Below are positions 46,428 to 59,395 of a DNA stretch of 64,000 nucleotides, in pieces; positions within the stretch are counted from its first letter, which is position 1; the number at the start of each line of letters is the position of its first letter. Source of the DNA: Zeugodacus cucurbitae (lineage: Eukaryota; Arthropoda; Insecta; Diptera; Tephritidae); assembly GCF_028554725.1 (NCBI RefSeq), contig NC_071670.1, forward strand, positions 33,102,001-33,166,000, given 5' to 3'. The notes under the pieces are model-generated. The model ran no database searches and was not told where the DNA came from. It saw only the letters and a list, made by a program, of their open reading frames with translations. Position numbers and translations under genes: made by a program.

Positions 46428-47998
46428 TAGAGACCGACCGATTAATCGGCCTAGGTGTCGGCATCGACCATATTTGGCCGATTCTTTCGATTTCTTTCGG
46501 ATTACACCAAAATACACTTTTTTTACTTTTTTGATTTCTTTAAAGCATTAAATTTGAATTCTTCTGTTTACCATATAAAATACAGTGATTCACATTTGAC
46601 TAAACTAATAAATCACCACGATGATAATTTAAGTCTAGTATAAAGAAATTCAATAAGTTTGCATTAAATTGAAGGTTTTATTTAGCACTGCTAGAAAGAT
46701 TCGATTTATGTTAAATATTCACAGTTTTGTTTAACAACTTGTTGAGATTTTGAAGATAATGTCATAAAGCCACTATTATAGAAGCATTCGTAACTAGGAG
46801 AGTCTATTTTTAAAAGTTCGCCATAGACCGGATCACTTGATGCTGTCCTGGACTATAAGGTCCATGCAAAAGAACCTGCTAAACAAGCTTCCAAAGTTTC
46901 TATCGAGTCATTACTAAGTGACGCCTTTCACAATGCGAGATATAAATGACAAAAGTCATCTCTTTGAAAATAACGGATTATTTTTACTATACCTACTATT
47001 TTCGAATATTGGCCTTAATGCTCATATTTGTCCGTAAGGGATTAAATGGTTGTTTTCAATAATTTTTTTCTATGTAAACAATTATTTATATAATTCAAAC
47101 TTTTTTCTGTTTTATGGACACATATTTAAATAATAATTTCTGAAATTAAAAAAAAAATTAAAACGCCTCCATTGAGACATCATTTCCGGTGACCCCTCGG
47201 AAAAAAGGTGCGTCCGCGTTGTCAGCATAACTCCTGACAGGATCACCCAAAATAAAAAAGTGTTCTAGGTAAGACCATAAACTCGTGCTTGAACGAAGGA
47301 AAGACAAAAAACTAAAAATTGGAATTTTGGCAGAAATTTTTCCAAAAAATAAAAATTTTGGTCAAATTTGTTTGACATTTTGTTTTTTTTTTTTAAATAG
47401 TTGTAATTGAAAAAAGAAAAAATCCTTCGTTCAAGCACGAGTAAATTGTATCTCGAACACATTATGCAAAATTTCATCAAGATCGATTGAGTAGTTTTCG
47501 CGAACATTTGACAACCGACTTCCGAGAAAAAACGCGTTTAAAGTTTTGCGAGCACACCTTCCAAAGTCTATAACTCCGAAACTATTATTCGGATCGACTT
47601 GAAAATTTAGGATAACATTCTTGCGATATTGTAGAATAAAACAAAAAACAAAAGAATTTTTGAATTCACGAAACCCATGTAACCCCTTAAAGGAAAAAAG
47701 CTATATTGCTGATTCGCTTTGAAAAACGTGAATAACTAATTTTTTCTATCAACATATATCTTATAATAATAATTTATTACGTTTTGAATATTAATTATAT
47801 TAATTAACTTCATATTTACATATGAACTGAGTTGTTTACTTATTTTGTCATGTTATTTGTCTTTGTTTTTCTTTTGTTACTAAACTAATTTACTAAATAA
47901 AGTTATTGATGAAAGAATCGGCATCGGCATCGGCCGATTCATTGACAACTGGCCGATTAATCGGCATCGGCTAAAAATTTGGTATCGGTCGGACACTA
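46428..47998. mobile_element. hAT-like element without transposase, perfect 8-bp target duplication
   Basis: This 1,571-bp unit is flanked by the direct repeat GATCTTGA at 46420-46427 and 47999-48006. Its ends are TAGAGACCGACCGAT (left) and, as reverse complement of the right, TAGTGTCCGACCGAT, which is 13 of 15 matching. Both ends fit the YARNG start typical of hAT elements, and 8 bp is the hAT target-duplication length. Subterminal CCGATTAATCGG palindromes and CGGCATCGGC words cluster at both ends and could be transposase-binding sites. No hAT transposase frame is visible inside, so it is non-autonomous. Confidence 0.88.
47281..47442. repeat. 20-bp perfect inverted repeat inside the hAT-like element
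   Basis: ACTCGTGCTTGAACGAAGGA at 47281-47300 is repeated in perfect inverted orientation at 47423-47442, with 122 bp between. It may mark a nested small element or a hairpin in RNA. Confidence 0.85.
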
Positions 47999-48006
47999 GA
48001 TCTTGA

Positions 48007-51000
48007 CGTACTTAAGATTATGTGGTAGATTTTTTTAATTTGCGAAAAAGCATTATACCGCGTTTAGAAGACACTATTCCGATGTAAGGGGGCAATTAAT
48101 ATATGAACCAATGCTTTGAGTGCAATTAGATTTCAGACTGATCAACTTGACAGAGAGGATTCATTAGTAACTGAGTCTGTCAACTTATTTTATTAGAAGT
48201 ATAAAAATTAACAAATAAATACATTTAAGGAGAGCCCGTCAGTAGTGACTCAAATATCAATATATAAAGATATTTTTTATAAAATTTAAAGTTTTTTTTT
48301 TAAATCTAATATACAAAAAGTTAAATAAATCTTTATTACTAAGCTTTACAAAGTCATCCACAAGCTGTCTCACCTACTCTTCCAGACCACATCACCGCAT
48401 CACTTAAGTTTAAGCGCCGCTATTTTACTAGCTCAAACTGCAATCCGTCATAAGAATAACTGCGATCGTTGAGTGAAGCAACAAATTGTTGAAACGAAGC
48501 ATGGAGCACATGTTGGAAGAACACACATTCACTGCACTACAGCAAAACATCTGAGTGTACAGTGACAGCCACGCACACGAATGCATTAAAATGCGCGGGA
48601 TAGTAGTATACTGGTATATGCATAAAAACTTTAAAATTGCTGTGGCATGCTACGAATATATGAAATTCCCTGAAGGGTAACCTACAGAACACATTGTTGT
48701 GCGGCAAGCAAGACACGGCACAATCACGACTGATGTAACGGCAAGCAGGTACGAGTACAAACGCACAGAAAAGTGGAAACATTAAAAAAATTTGCAGCAG
48801 AAATTATTTGTGGCAAGGTGTCAACCACCTGCCATTTGGCATACTGTGTAGCCACTTGACGTGCAACAACAACAAAAAACGAGGCTATACAATACCTAAA
48901 CTAAGCGGCTGTTGCAAAAGCTGAGGAAGCCAGAAAGTTAGGAGAGAGAGGAGAGGTAGAGACATAGCGGAAAATGTCGTTTGTTGACAATAACGGCAAT
49001 AACAAAAACTAACAATAAAAGTAGTGTATGGCAATAGGGATGCAAAGATGAATGAATAAAACGACGTGCGCGTCCGTAGCGGCGACTTGAAAGGATAATG
49101 CTGCAAACTAAAAATACACGACAATGACAAAAAACAACACCTTACTATGTGGGCGGGCAGGGGTGTGCGATGGAGGAGCGCTGAGGCAGTGATGTGGTCT
49201 TATCAGCATTTCCTGTTGAAAGTTTTCATATTTTCACACTAAGCACACTCACATATTAACGCATATCCCAGCCACAGCCACTTCCGCTTCGCTTTTTCCC
49301 CACTTCATATTTTTTTGCCAAATAACGGCGTACGGCGTGGCGTATGCGGAACAATGGCTGTTGCTATATAACTACAACAGGTTGTCGGGTGAAAGTGTTG
49401 TGATTTTTCTTGCCGTTGTACCGTTTTTTGCTGTCACATTTTTTTTCGAAATCAACTGTGTGTGTGCGAAAATATTGTTGCTTTTTATTGCTGCTACCTG
49501 CGATGGAGTGTGTGGGCATGTGTGTGTCACACAATAATGGAGCGGAAATATTTAAACATTTTTCTTGTTGATCTGAATGGCGGAGCGAATGACTCAATCT
49601 GTGTGTTCTAAATGCGCGTTTTTGTGTTATTGACAGTGATTTTGTGCTAAAGATATTTCGCAAAACTTAACACAGATTTCTTGTTGATACACCGGAAAAA
49701 ATATGCAGCCAGATGCTGGTGTTGCACTTGCCAATATTTGTGTGATAAATGTAAGGAAAAAAGGTTACGTGGACATTATGTATAGTAGGACAAAGTATAT
49801 TAAGTAGTAACTATAAATGTTAAATATAAATTCTAAATTACTACTGGTAAGTCCTTCTATTAGATATATGCTTCATAGTCATATTTTTTTTACAAAAAAC
49901 TTTGGTCCCTCACAGTTTGGCAACCCCGCGTTACACAGACCTAACACCATATGTTTTATTTTAGGCTTTACATATACTATAAGATATATCATAGCCAAAG
50001 AAAATAAGGAACTTTTTTTTCAAGTGACTTTTTTCCAGAGAATGCCTCATATAACGTATCTGATAACTAATATTAGAACTAATAATGAAACCTGATTTCT
50101 CGATACCTATCTTAGCACATAATCTAACCTATCCTAACCTTTAGGAGTGTCGTACAAAAAATAACTAACATTTTTAGTATCAGTCTTTATAACTTATTGA
50201 TTAACATTACAAAATAAAAAAATAGAAGCTGCGGAAAAGCTGAATCATTTTTTCACAAATTGGTGACTGCTTAAACAAAATAATTTTTTTGTACCATTTT
50301 TTAACATTACGAATTTTTTTTAAATATTACAATTTAAAATTTGGCGGTTATGCTAGTACAGTGTCGCGCTTAAGGTTTCACGTAAAGACGTGTCAGTTTG
50401 GATATTTTTGGCGAATTCGAATTATAAGTTTGTATATCTTTGCTTAATGTTCTACGGAGGATGAATGAATATAACTGGGCAAGACTATCTGCAACAATTT
50501 CGAATATTTAAACTTTGTTAATTCAATCCATAATCCTGGAATCCATGGAAGCTAATTTGTATGAAATTAGACTTCTATTACCAATTCAAGAGTTCGAGTT
50601 ATGAAAGTTAAACTATATTATCCAAACAAAGGATTGCTAATAATTAATTAATTAAAATAATATTTACCAAAATTAGAAACAATCGCACCAACTGTAATTA
50701 ATTGAACACGAAAATCGCACGTAGACGTGCAATAAAACATTTGTTAATGGCAAGGCAACAATTGCAAATTTTGCATGTGGGGTTCATGGTCCACAATGGC
50801 CACTATCCATAATTCGTTGTATTTGAAAGTTTGTGGCACGTTTGAAAATTAAAATCATCCAGCAGTGTAAGTTCACCTACGCAATACACATGTTGTAACA
50901 ACAACTCCCACTACGAATAGTGAAACTTCGTTTGAAAGCACGTAAAATTCCCAGGCGCAGCCGATTTCAGGAGGCTGCGTGTGGAATAATAGCCCAATGT

Positions 51001-51671
51001 CCTTGGAAAATATTGCGCGAGGTTCCATTTATTGAAATACACATATGCTTGTACACTGTTGTAGACAATTTAAAGTTACCCATATCCCTTTCTACGCACA
51101 ATTGGAGTTGTTGCTTTTGGTGTTTTTAGCAATCTATGAAAACACTTCTCGTTGACAGATGAAAATCAAATCACCCATATACCCGGCAAATGCACCGAGG
51201 TAAGAGCGTTGTTTTAGAGGATGCTCGTTTCATTCTCGTCTGTGCAATTTGTGCAAGTGTGTATCGCTGTCAACACAAATTGCATTGCTTTTCAATGCCA
51301 CTGCCAATTAAACACGAACTGGAATATGAATTTTCTAGTGAACCGCAAGTAACAGTGAGTTTTTACAGCAAAGGGCTTGGAAGTGGTTTTTATCCCCAAA
51401 GCTCTTTTACGGCGACTATAAAACCTCCAAATTTATGAAATATACGTATATTGAAAGAAAAAACCAACTTTAATCTCCCATTTATTATTAAAAACTCGTA
51501 TTCCAATTTCTTGTTAAGCTGGGTTGCCACCTGTTTAAAAATACTTATTCAATAAACATCAAGAAATAACTACATTATTAAAATTTGAATTGGATCCGAA
51601 GTGACTTAAGAGTAAAATTATTTCAAAATATCAAAAGTAGGATTGCCGGCTACTTTCAAATTGGTAGGAAT
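48007..51671. other. Unannotated spacer
   Basis: No gene recognised. The block at 48440-49640 is richer in G/C and has overlapping frames on both strands without domains. Poly-T and poly-A runs are frequent at 47100-48300 and 50220-50340. A frame at 51190-51438 lacks any domain. Confidence 0.4.
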
Positions 51672-52780
51672 AAGTAATGAAGGGCTAAGTTCGAGTGTCA
51701 CCGAACTCTCGCATTTTATTTATTTAATTTTATTAATAAAACAATAAATTTGACTCACATATTCGGCATATATGTGGTATTGAAAGTTTGAAAACCCTAA
51801 TATTAAGTATATGGGAGATAGGGGAAGTTATGACCCGATTTCAATGATTTTTGCCACGAAGACATATTATTAGAAAAAACATATTCCCTCCGAATTTCTT
51901 CAAAATATCCTATATTTTCGTTAGAAGCACTGAGGTCCTCATATTCGATATATAGGGTCTTGAAAACTTATAGACCGAAGGAGATGCCACTCTTTAAATG
52001 CAGTATTTTTGTAAAGTTCTATTCCGATATCTTACTTATACATGCTTACTATATACATGTATAGTAAGGTAAACGATTCAGATCGACTTCAAAGTTCTGG
52101 TATATGGGAGGTAGGCGTGATTGTGAACCGGTTTGGACTATTTTCACAACATATCATTGGGAAGCTAGGAAGATGTCATGAACCAAATTTCATTGAAATT
52201 GGTCGAGAAGTTTCGGAGATATGGTTTTTGACCCATATGTGAGCGGAACCACGCCCATTTAATATTTTGTATACCATTTTGAGTGCAGCTCTTCTGTAAT
52301 CTTTATAACGAAATTTAAGGCGGTTTCGTTTTGGTGGTTCTTTGTATGGGAGGTGGGCGTGGTTATTATCCGATTTGGACTGTATAAGATAGTACCTAAA
52401 AGAAAAGACTCTTGAAAGTTTCCTTGATATAGCTTTGGTAATTTACGAGATTTGTACAAAAAACTTAGTAAGTCGCGGGGCCACGCCCCATTCCCCAAAA
52501 AATTACAGTTTATTAGTTACAGCTCTTTATATGTTTTCGGTTATCGCCATTTTGTTGGCGTGGCAGTAGTCCGATTACGCCCATCTTCGAACTTAGCCTT
52601 CTTTGGTGCTAAGAAATATGTCTTCCAAGTTTCATCAAGATCTCTAAATTTTTAGTCAAGTTTCAGCTTGCACGAGCAGACAGACATCCGGATTTAAACT
52701 TTTATTCGTCACGCTGATCATTTTGATATATATAACGCTCTATCTAACTCGTTAAGTTTTAGGACTTACAACCAACCGTT
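51672..52780 (+). repeat. Dispersed repeat, 'CTAAGTTCGGGTG' family, most complete copy
   Basis: It starts AATGAAGGGCTAAGTTCGAG and ends near GTTAAGTTTTAGGACTTACA. In order it has the blocks TTAGAAGCACTGAGGTCCTC, GTAAGGTAAACGATTCAGAT, TTCATTGAAATTGGTCGAGA, GGTGGGCGTGGTTATTATCC, AACTTAGTAAGTCGCGGGGC and GAGCAGACAGACATCCGGAT. At about 1.1 kb it gives the best view of the full unit. No protein is encoded. Confidence 0.82.
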
Positions 52781-54748
52781 ATGTGATTGTTGAACTTGAA
52801 ATTATAATTGAAAAAAAAAATCTATATGCAGAGTTGCCACCTGCTTAAAAAATAATTGTCTATCAATATAACAATTCGTTAAATATTTTTAACCATTATT
52901 TTTAGAAGGGTTACCAATTGTTTGTTTTTTTTCAGAAATATTTTATTTGTTATTTTATTTGTTGTTATTTTACGTTGTCAGCAATTAATTTTTTTACTCT
53001 GCTTTTTTCTTTAAATTTCATGTGAATTAAGCGCCTCGTAGCAGTTGGAAATGCATATCATATACACATGTTTACATGGAGACAAGTTGTTTGAGTGGGG
53101 TATGTGTGCACATGTAAATTGAACATGAGTTTAGAAACAAACTTCATCGTTAGCGCTCAACACTTCCATTCACACCCTTGCGTACCACCTAAAGTTCCAC
53201 TCGTACAATGCTTACTTCCTTTCCATTGTTTGTCTGTTCCTTTGCCGCCTGCTCGATTTTGTTCTTCAACTTCCGCGATGTTCTTTAGCAGCTGTGGTTA
53301 CAATTGCTTTGTTGTTGTAAATATAAATGCATGAGTGAGAAACAGTTGGTACTGCAGATGATGGAAAGTGTTCGCAGAAGCAGTAATAGAAGAAGAAGTA
53401 GTAGTACACGGAGTAGTTCACTTTCTTTCGTGACTACAAAAGATCTGATCCTCCAGCTTATAGGAGCATTAGTTTCAGCTACCCAACTTAATGTAGTTTT
53501 GTTGTAATTTTGATAAATCTTCAATACTCTAAGAATACACTCACTTCCCTCAATATATGGAATACTAACTAGATTCCCCAATTTATATCGAGTGATACTT
53601 AGTTTCTCTATAGGGTTAATACTACCTAAAACATCCGCGTTCTTTGGTATCAATACTCACATATGCGACTAAGAAAGTACAACTGCACATCGGAGTGTGC
53701 TCTCCTTTAGTCGTCATATGCTAATTGCATCCTTGAGTTTGCCAAACTTTTACTTAACACCAATTTTATTCTTGATGATAGCTTCCCCTTCTACTGTCTT
53801 GCCTCTTCTTCACTATCTTTCGCCTCTGTACTTCTCAAATAGCTAGCTCTTAATCAGTTTAACACTTTCTATTTAGCACGCGCATAAATTACATTTCACT
53901 ACTTAGCGCTTTTATAATCTATATAACTGTCTACTGTCGTACTCTTATTTACATATGACAAATATTCATTTGCGGTATGACTGAGCCTAAGCTTAGTTAA
54001 TATTCAATTAAAAGCGTATTACAAAACTAATCCTCTACAATTTATAAAGTTGCAATTTTAATGCGATGACGCGATACACGTCAAAGTCTATTAAAACATG
54101 AAGATAAATATGAACATATATGAAAGCTTATTGAAACGGGAAATTTCAATCAAATTTTTCGTAATAGACAAGATAAAACTACTTCCATGTCCACAAAATG
54201 GGCACCACGACATCCCACAACCACGCCCACTATATACAACTATTTTTAATACCAATGGTTTACTTCTCTTTACAATATATAATGAAGACTTCATCAGTCC
54301 CTTAACCCTCATATACAGGCCACTTTATTTTTTTGTTTTAAAAAATGATAACGCCTGAATAAGATTTTAATACAATAACTTCATTAAAGTGCATATGAAC
54401 ATATTTATTATGCAAGATTTCTTAATGAATGTAAATGGGCAAGTACTGGATGGTATTAATTTGGTACCAAAAATAGATCTATTGGTTCAAGTATGCATTA
54501 TAAAGACGACGAATTTATGATGCGGCTTGTACTGATGTGTGGATACAGGATATTATACTATTAAGATTGCCTGTAAAGGGGATTTGAAGCATATCTCCTC
54601 CGCAAATAAATTAGCTTGTTATATGATAACTATAACCGTTGTTTTATAGACAATTTTTTAACTGGGAAATATCAATTATGTTTTTTTTTAAATAAGGAGA
54701 AATGTTTGTGCATTTAGTAGAACGTCTCTAAATATTAAAATAACGAAT
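52781..54748. other. Unannotated spacer
   Basis: No gene. An AGAAGAAGAAGTAGTAGTA trinucleotide patch is at 53388-53406. Confidence 0.4.
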
Positions 54749-55681
54749 AAGGAAGGGCGAAGTTAGGGTATAATCGAACATTTTATACTCTCACACTTGA
54801 TTTACTTAGTTTTATTAAGCTAACAAACAATTTGACCTAAATATTCGGCATTAAGTCCAATAGAATAACTGAGGTAATTCCTAAACCGATTTCACTCTGT
54901 CTATATGCTGTCTAAATTTGGCCAATAACCAATTATATAGGGTAGCAGCAGACCACTCTGGCTTCGCACGGGCTTAAACAAACATTTCAAAAGTTATACG
55001 TTTTTACACACTTATACACACTCTCCCATACATATGGATGTATTTTGCCGTTTCTTGCGTGGGTCTATTTTAAAAAAGTAAAATGAGGAAAATTCGCACA
55101 TGAAATTATATTATTGCGATGCGAAGGGAATGACTTGCAAGACGATTTTCAGTTTCAGATTAAGATTCTTCATCACGGAATCTTTTTGGTACTCTCATCT
55201 AGGAACTATTTCCAGAAAGTTGAGATTCTAGCAATAAATATAGCCTATGTTACTCAGGGTGGATGTAGATTTCCAATTGTGAAAGAATTTTTGAAATCGG
55301 CAAAGGAGTTTTTGAGTTTATTCAATACAAACAGACATACAAATCTTTCCTTTTTTTATAATAATAGTATAGATTAAGCCTATCGTATTTTTGAAAAAGA
55401 TAAATATCGGTTTATATAGCTGTATTGGTTTGCGATATATACAATAAACTTATTTGGGGCCGTGGCCACTTCTCCAAAAAAGTTATCCAAATATATATTG
55501 CAACCCTCCCATATGTCCAAGCACATGTATAGCAGTTTCTTAACTCGTCTCGTAATCCTGATCATTTCGATATACATATATAACCCTATATCTAACTCGT
55601 TTAGTTTTATGACTTACAATCAAACATTATGTGAACAAAACTATTATACTCTCTTAGCAGCTTCGTTGTGAGAGTATAAAA
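54749..55681 (+). repeat. Dispersed repeat, 'CTAAGTTCGGGTG' family, with another repeat nested inside
   Basis: The left end (ATAAGGAAGGGCGAAGTTAG, CGAACATTTTATACTCTCAC) is at 54749-54800 and the right end (CTCGTTTAGTTTTATGACTT, CGTTGTGAGAGTATAAAAA) at 55586-55681. The middle is interrupted by a different repeat at 54955-55377. Confidence 0.78.
54955..55377 (+). repeat. Nested arthropod-type dispersed repeat
   Basis: It runs from CACTCTGGCTTCGCACGGGC through GAAATTATATTATTGCGATG and TATGTTACTCAGGGTGGATG to AAATCGGCAAAGGAGTTTTT and a final ATAATAGTATAGAT. Repeats with this GGCTTCGCACGGG start and a TATAGAT end are familiar from insect genomes, but I cannot give the family name with confidence. 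It splits the surrounding repeat, so it inserted later. Confidence 0.65.
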
Positions 55682-57049
55682 AGGTAAGTAGAAGTACCTA
55701 TAAGAACGTATAAGCTGTTAATTACACGGCATGGACAATTAACATTGTTAACGATTAGCATTTAGCTCGCGACCGACTATCAGCAACACTTTGTTATTTG
55801 CCAATTTGTGGACAGTTGTAATCAGCGACTAGACAATTGACATTGTAGTTGTATCGAAAACGACCAATATTCGGAAACGAAGGTGCACTTTTCAACAACA
55901 AAACGGTGTGTCTCTTGTGACAAGTTAAAGACATATTATTTAGCTTTAATTTTAAATCGTTTAGGTTTGTGCGCTTCGAGGTCACTGGTTCGATAAATGT
56001 GGGTATGCGAAGCCACTCAAATTCGTCCCTGTATATTTTAATATAATTTGTGATATTAAGTAAAAACGGAACTTTCTTATACTTGTATATATAGTTTGAA
56101 AGGATTTGCTTGTGTGTTGTGGCAAATTTTGATTTTCTGCAAAATTATGCGGTTGCGTATACGCACCGTATTACTCCTTCTTTATGTATTGAAAATATTA
56201 TATGTAATACCAATAAGTTAAGTTTAGCTTTAGACTTTCGTGTATAATTTAAAATCTATTTCTTACCATAGTTTTTTGGTGAGATAAATATCACCAGTAC
56301 CTACCATAGTATAGGGACCTACTTTCGTAGCCATTTTTCAACCACTAAAGCCATGATCAAGCGTTTGATGTTAACAGACCCGTCAGCAAGCTAGAATATT
56401 TGCTGCACACAAATCTACAATCGTATACACAAACCAACATCCATGCATATAGAAGATATGTCATGTTACCACCCACACTTGTCACATCAGCAGCATTACA
56501 GCCACAACCACAGCAGCAATACATATACATATCTACCATACATTTGCCTGATACACCGACTAAGTTCCCACTCCGTGTCACACCGCCCGAATTGTCAGAA
56601 TCCAAAAGCATAAGCCACCAAATGCCACCACAGCTTGTAGCAGTTGTCATACCATTTGTCAAAACAGCCGCTTATACTCCTCCTTCATTGTGACACTGCG
56701 CATGTGCTGCTCTGCTGTTGGCATTTAAAATTACATTTTTGCTGCCCTATTGCAAATTAGCAGAAAAAATACAGTCCACCATGTGCAGTAAGCTGCTTGC
56801 CATGCAACACGTGGTGGAATGTGTTGAGCCGCCAAAAACACGGACTCCCACAGCATGTTCGAAAATTTCGAACTTCGAAAAGTATTAGTTGCGCCAACGA
56901 GGTTTGTGCATTCGGCGCTCCAAGTCGCGTATTTTTACTCTCGTCAGAAACGGTGCATGAGCCGAACGGCATGCCGAAGTGCTTAACAACTCTTCGTGCG
57001 GCATTTGAATTGGTCCAGTCATTGCTGTTGGGCCAATGCGAAACGGATT
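55682..57049. other. Spacer upstream of the candidate gene
   Basis: No gene. The block at 56390-57050 has lower AT content and overlapping short frames without domains. It could contain the promoter of the exon at 57523, but I see no convincing TATA or initiator match. Confidence 0.4.
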
Positions 57050-57522
57050 AGGAAGCTGTGACTTTAGTTTCTGTGCAACGCTGCTGTAACTTGGACGCGT
57101 GGAAAACCAATACGGGCGCGAGTGTCAAAGCTTAGTGGCAATTTGTGAGATTACTAATAACAATATTTGTGAAAAAAATATTTAAAAAGTTATTAACACT
57201 AGTGTGCAAAATATTAGTAATAAAAAAATTTAATTAAATAAATAAATAGTTATTATTTATTAGTAGTTAAAAGAAAAACAAATACTTAAAATGCCAGTTT
57301 CACTAAAAAGTGACTTGCTCAATTCAATTATTATAGTTTTTGAAAGCGAATCTCAAACAGTGCTGAGCAAGAGCAGTGTTGAAAAATCATGTAAAATATT
57401 GTGTTGAAATAAATATTAAACAAAATAAAGTAATTTTGTATAATAAGTGTTGGTTGAAGTGTTCAATGACGTTACAGATAACAGTGAAATAAAATCGGAA
57501 ATTCAAAAACAAAAGTGACGCA
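57050..57522 (+). promoter_or_regulatory. Candidate 5' leader of the signal-peptide exon
   Basis: This A-rich sequence of the kind seen in fly 5' leaders precedes the ATG at 57523. It holds two short upstream ORFs. The one at 57291-57407 is 38 codons long, begins after ACTTAAA (A at -3, a good fly start context) and ends TGA. The one at 57466-57492 is 8 codons long. The transcription start is not identified. Upstream ORFs would be expected to lower translation of the main frame. Confidence 0.4.
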
Positions 57523-57628
57523 ATGAAACTAATTTTGAAATCAAATATATTCTATTGTTATACGCGCCTGATCTACCATAATGAGAAGATGGCGATCGTT
57601 TTACTGCTGATCATTACGCTCATCAGAG
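57523..57628 (+). CDS. Candidate first coding exon with signal peptide (gene continues beyond window)
   Basis: The exon encodes 35 residues plus one base: MKLILKSNIFYCYTRLIYHN, then EKM and a hydrophobic core AIVLLLIITLI ending in Arg. The core after a short charged stretch looks like a signal peptide or anchor, and the internal Met at residue 23 could be an alternative start that gives a more typical signal peptide. It ends CATCAGAG followed by GTAAAT, a good splice donor, leaving a phase 1 intron. Phase 1 introns right after the signal peptide are common in secreted and immunoglobulin-superfamily proteins. No later exon is seen in the remaining 6.4 kb, so the intron is long. Neither family nor gene can be named. 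The alternative is a chance ORF next to a chance donor. Confidence 0.5.
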
Positions 57629-57865
57629 GTAAATACTTTACTTTGAAGCATTCCAAGTAGTTTAAGACATTCTTAATATTTTAAAATAACTTCACTCAGG
57701 TGAAATCTGAAACATGTGTGATGCAAAGTTTAAGTTATTTTTTGTTTATGGAGACTATAAATATAAATAAACTTAAAAGCCCGAATTTGAAAATTTATTT
57801 TAAATATTTAACAAACTACAGTGCTAGTGAAATATGAAATAATTCCTACATATCTAGAATACTAG

Positions 57866-58225
57866 GAGACCCGACAGACGTTGCCATGCTTTTTCTGATA
57901 TTTCAAGTTATTAGGATATTAAATGAATGTTGTATGAAATGCAACACATATAAGAAAATAATTGAAAAAAATATATATAATTGGATTGTCGATTTGGTAC
58001 ACCGACAGTAGCGACAACCAATTAGAAAATATTTCCAAAATAAAAACTATTTATTTATTAAATTAATTAATTTTATGAACTATCTAAATTTGATTGTATG
58101 GTGACTACAAACTAGTCTCGAATCCAACTGAAGGATAATTAAAATTTGCATTAAAATCGGTCCAGCCGTTTAGGAGGAGTTCAGTGACATACAAATGTAC
58201 AGAAGAATTTTATATATAAAGATTA
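57866..58225 (+). repeat. Arthropod-type dispersed repeat
   Basis: It begins ACTAGGAGACCCGACAGACG, contains ATCGGTCCAGCCGTTTAGGA and GGAGTTCAGTGACATACAAA, and ends TATATATAAAGATT. Repeats with these blocks are widespread in insect genomes. I do not know the family with certainty. It lies in the presumed intron. Confidence 0.65.
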
Positions 58226-59295
58226 ACCTATAAAAAGGCTATAAAATATAAGTCAAGTAATTATGTTTTGTAATTATTTGCTGAAAAATATAACTTGAAA
58301 ATCATTGTTATCAAAAAATTACCTGAATATTAACTTCTTGGATACACGAGATATGTCTAGAATTCTACTTGTTAATCAAATATGGATTCAATTACTTAGT
58401 CAATTGGTTATGGAAGTTGATAATGTAGTCGAATAATGTTTTTATGGAATTTCGTTTGTTATGGTATTAGCACATACAGACATATTAATAATATTTTAAA
58501 ATATCTACCGATGCAAAAAGTGATATTTCTTACTTTAGAATGTGTCACTTACTGCTCACTAAAACCTATTAAAATATTATTTGTTAGTTTGATAAAGACA
58601 AAATCTTGGTAAAGCAAACAATTTTCAAACTTAATAGACGAAAGAAGTTTAAAAAACACAATGGGGACTATATAACATGCCGGTCGGTGCGAGATAATTT
58701 ATAATGTTAATTATATCTAATTTGCAGATAAAGAATATTTCCTTTTCAACAACATTAAAGTAAAGTGAAGTGATGTGGGCAACTTTTCCAGACAACATCC
58801 AATACAATGTATACACAAAATAATGAAATCTGTTTGATTTAAATCGTACATAACGATTAGTAGTGCAAATATTGAAATGATATGGAAAGTCTTCAATTTT
58901 TTAAATTTAATTTTGTCTTATTTTCAATACAACATACAAACAAAATTAAATTAACTTTTTTTATTGAAAAATTATTGAAATGGTAAATTTGATAGAAAAT
59001 CAGTGTAACTGTTGTCATGGTTTGTAGATGGAAGAAATGCCGTTCAAACAATACTGAACGCCCTATAATAATAAGCTTTAATATAAATAATTTAATAAAA
59101 TTATCATAATGAATGATCTGTCTAATATTTAATATCTTATTTGACGTTTATATCAGACATATCTGCCAGTCAGTTGCATCAATCTCTCAGATCCATCTAG
59201 TTCACTTCAAGTGTTCAAAAAATAAGATGAATTTTCAAATGCTAGTACACTCGTCTGGAACATATGTTCACAGTTTCAGCTCTATAGCATATTTA
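58226..59295. other. Unannotated AT-rich presumed intron
   Basis: No gene or repeat recognised. Confidence 0.4.
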
Positions 59296-59395
59296 TTATA
59301 CCCTGACAGGTTATATTAAGCTTGTCACAAAGTTTGTAAGGAAGTCCAGAAGGAAGCGTCGGAGGCCCTATAAAGTATATATGGGCAAAACCTGC

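Noticed and set aside
55975..56000. GGTTCGATAA, resembling a tRNA B box
   Set aside because: No cloverleaf, A box or anticodon arm can be drawn around it.
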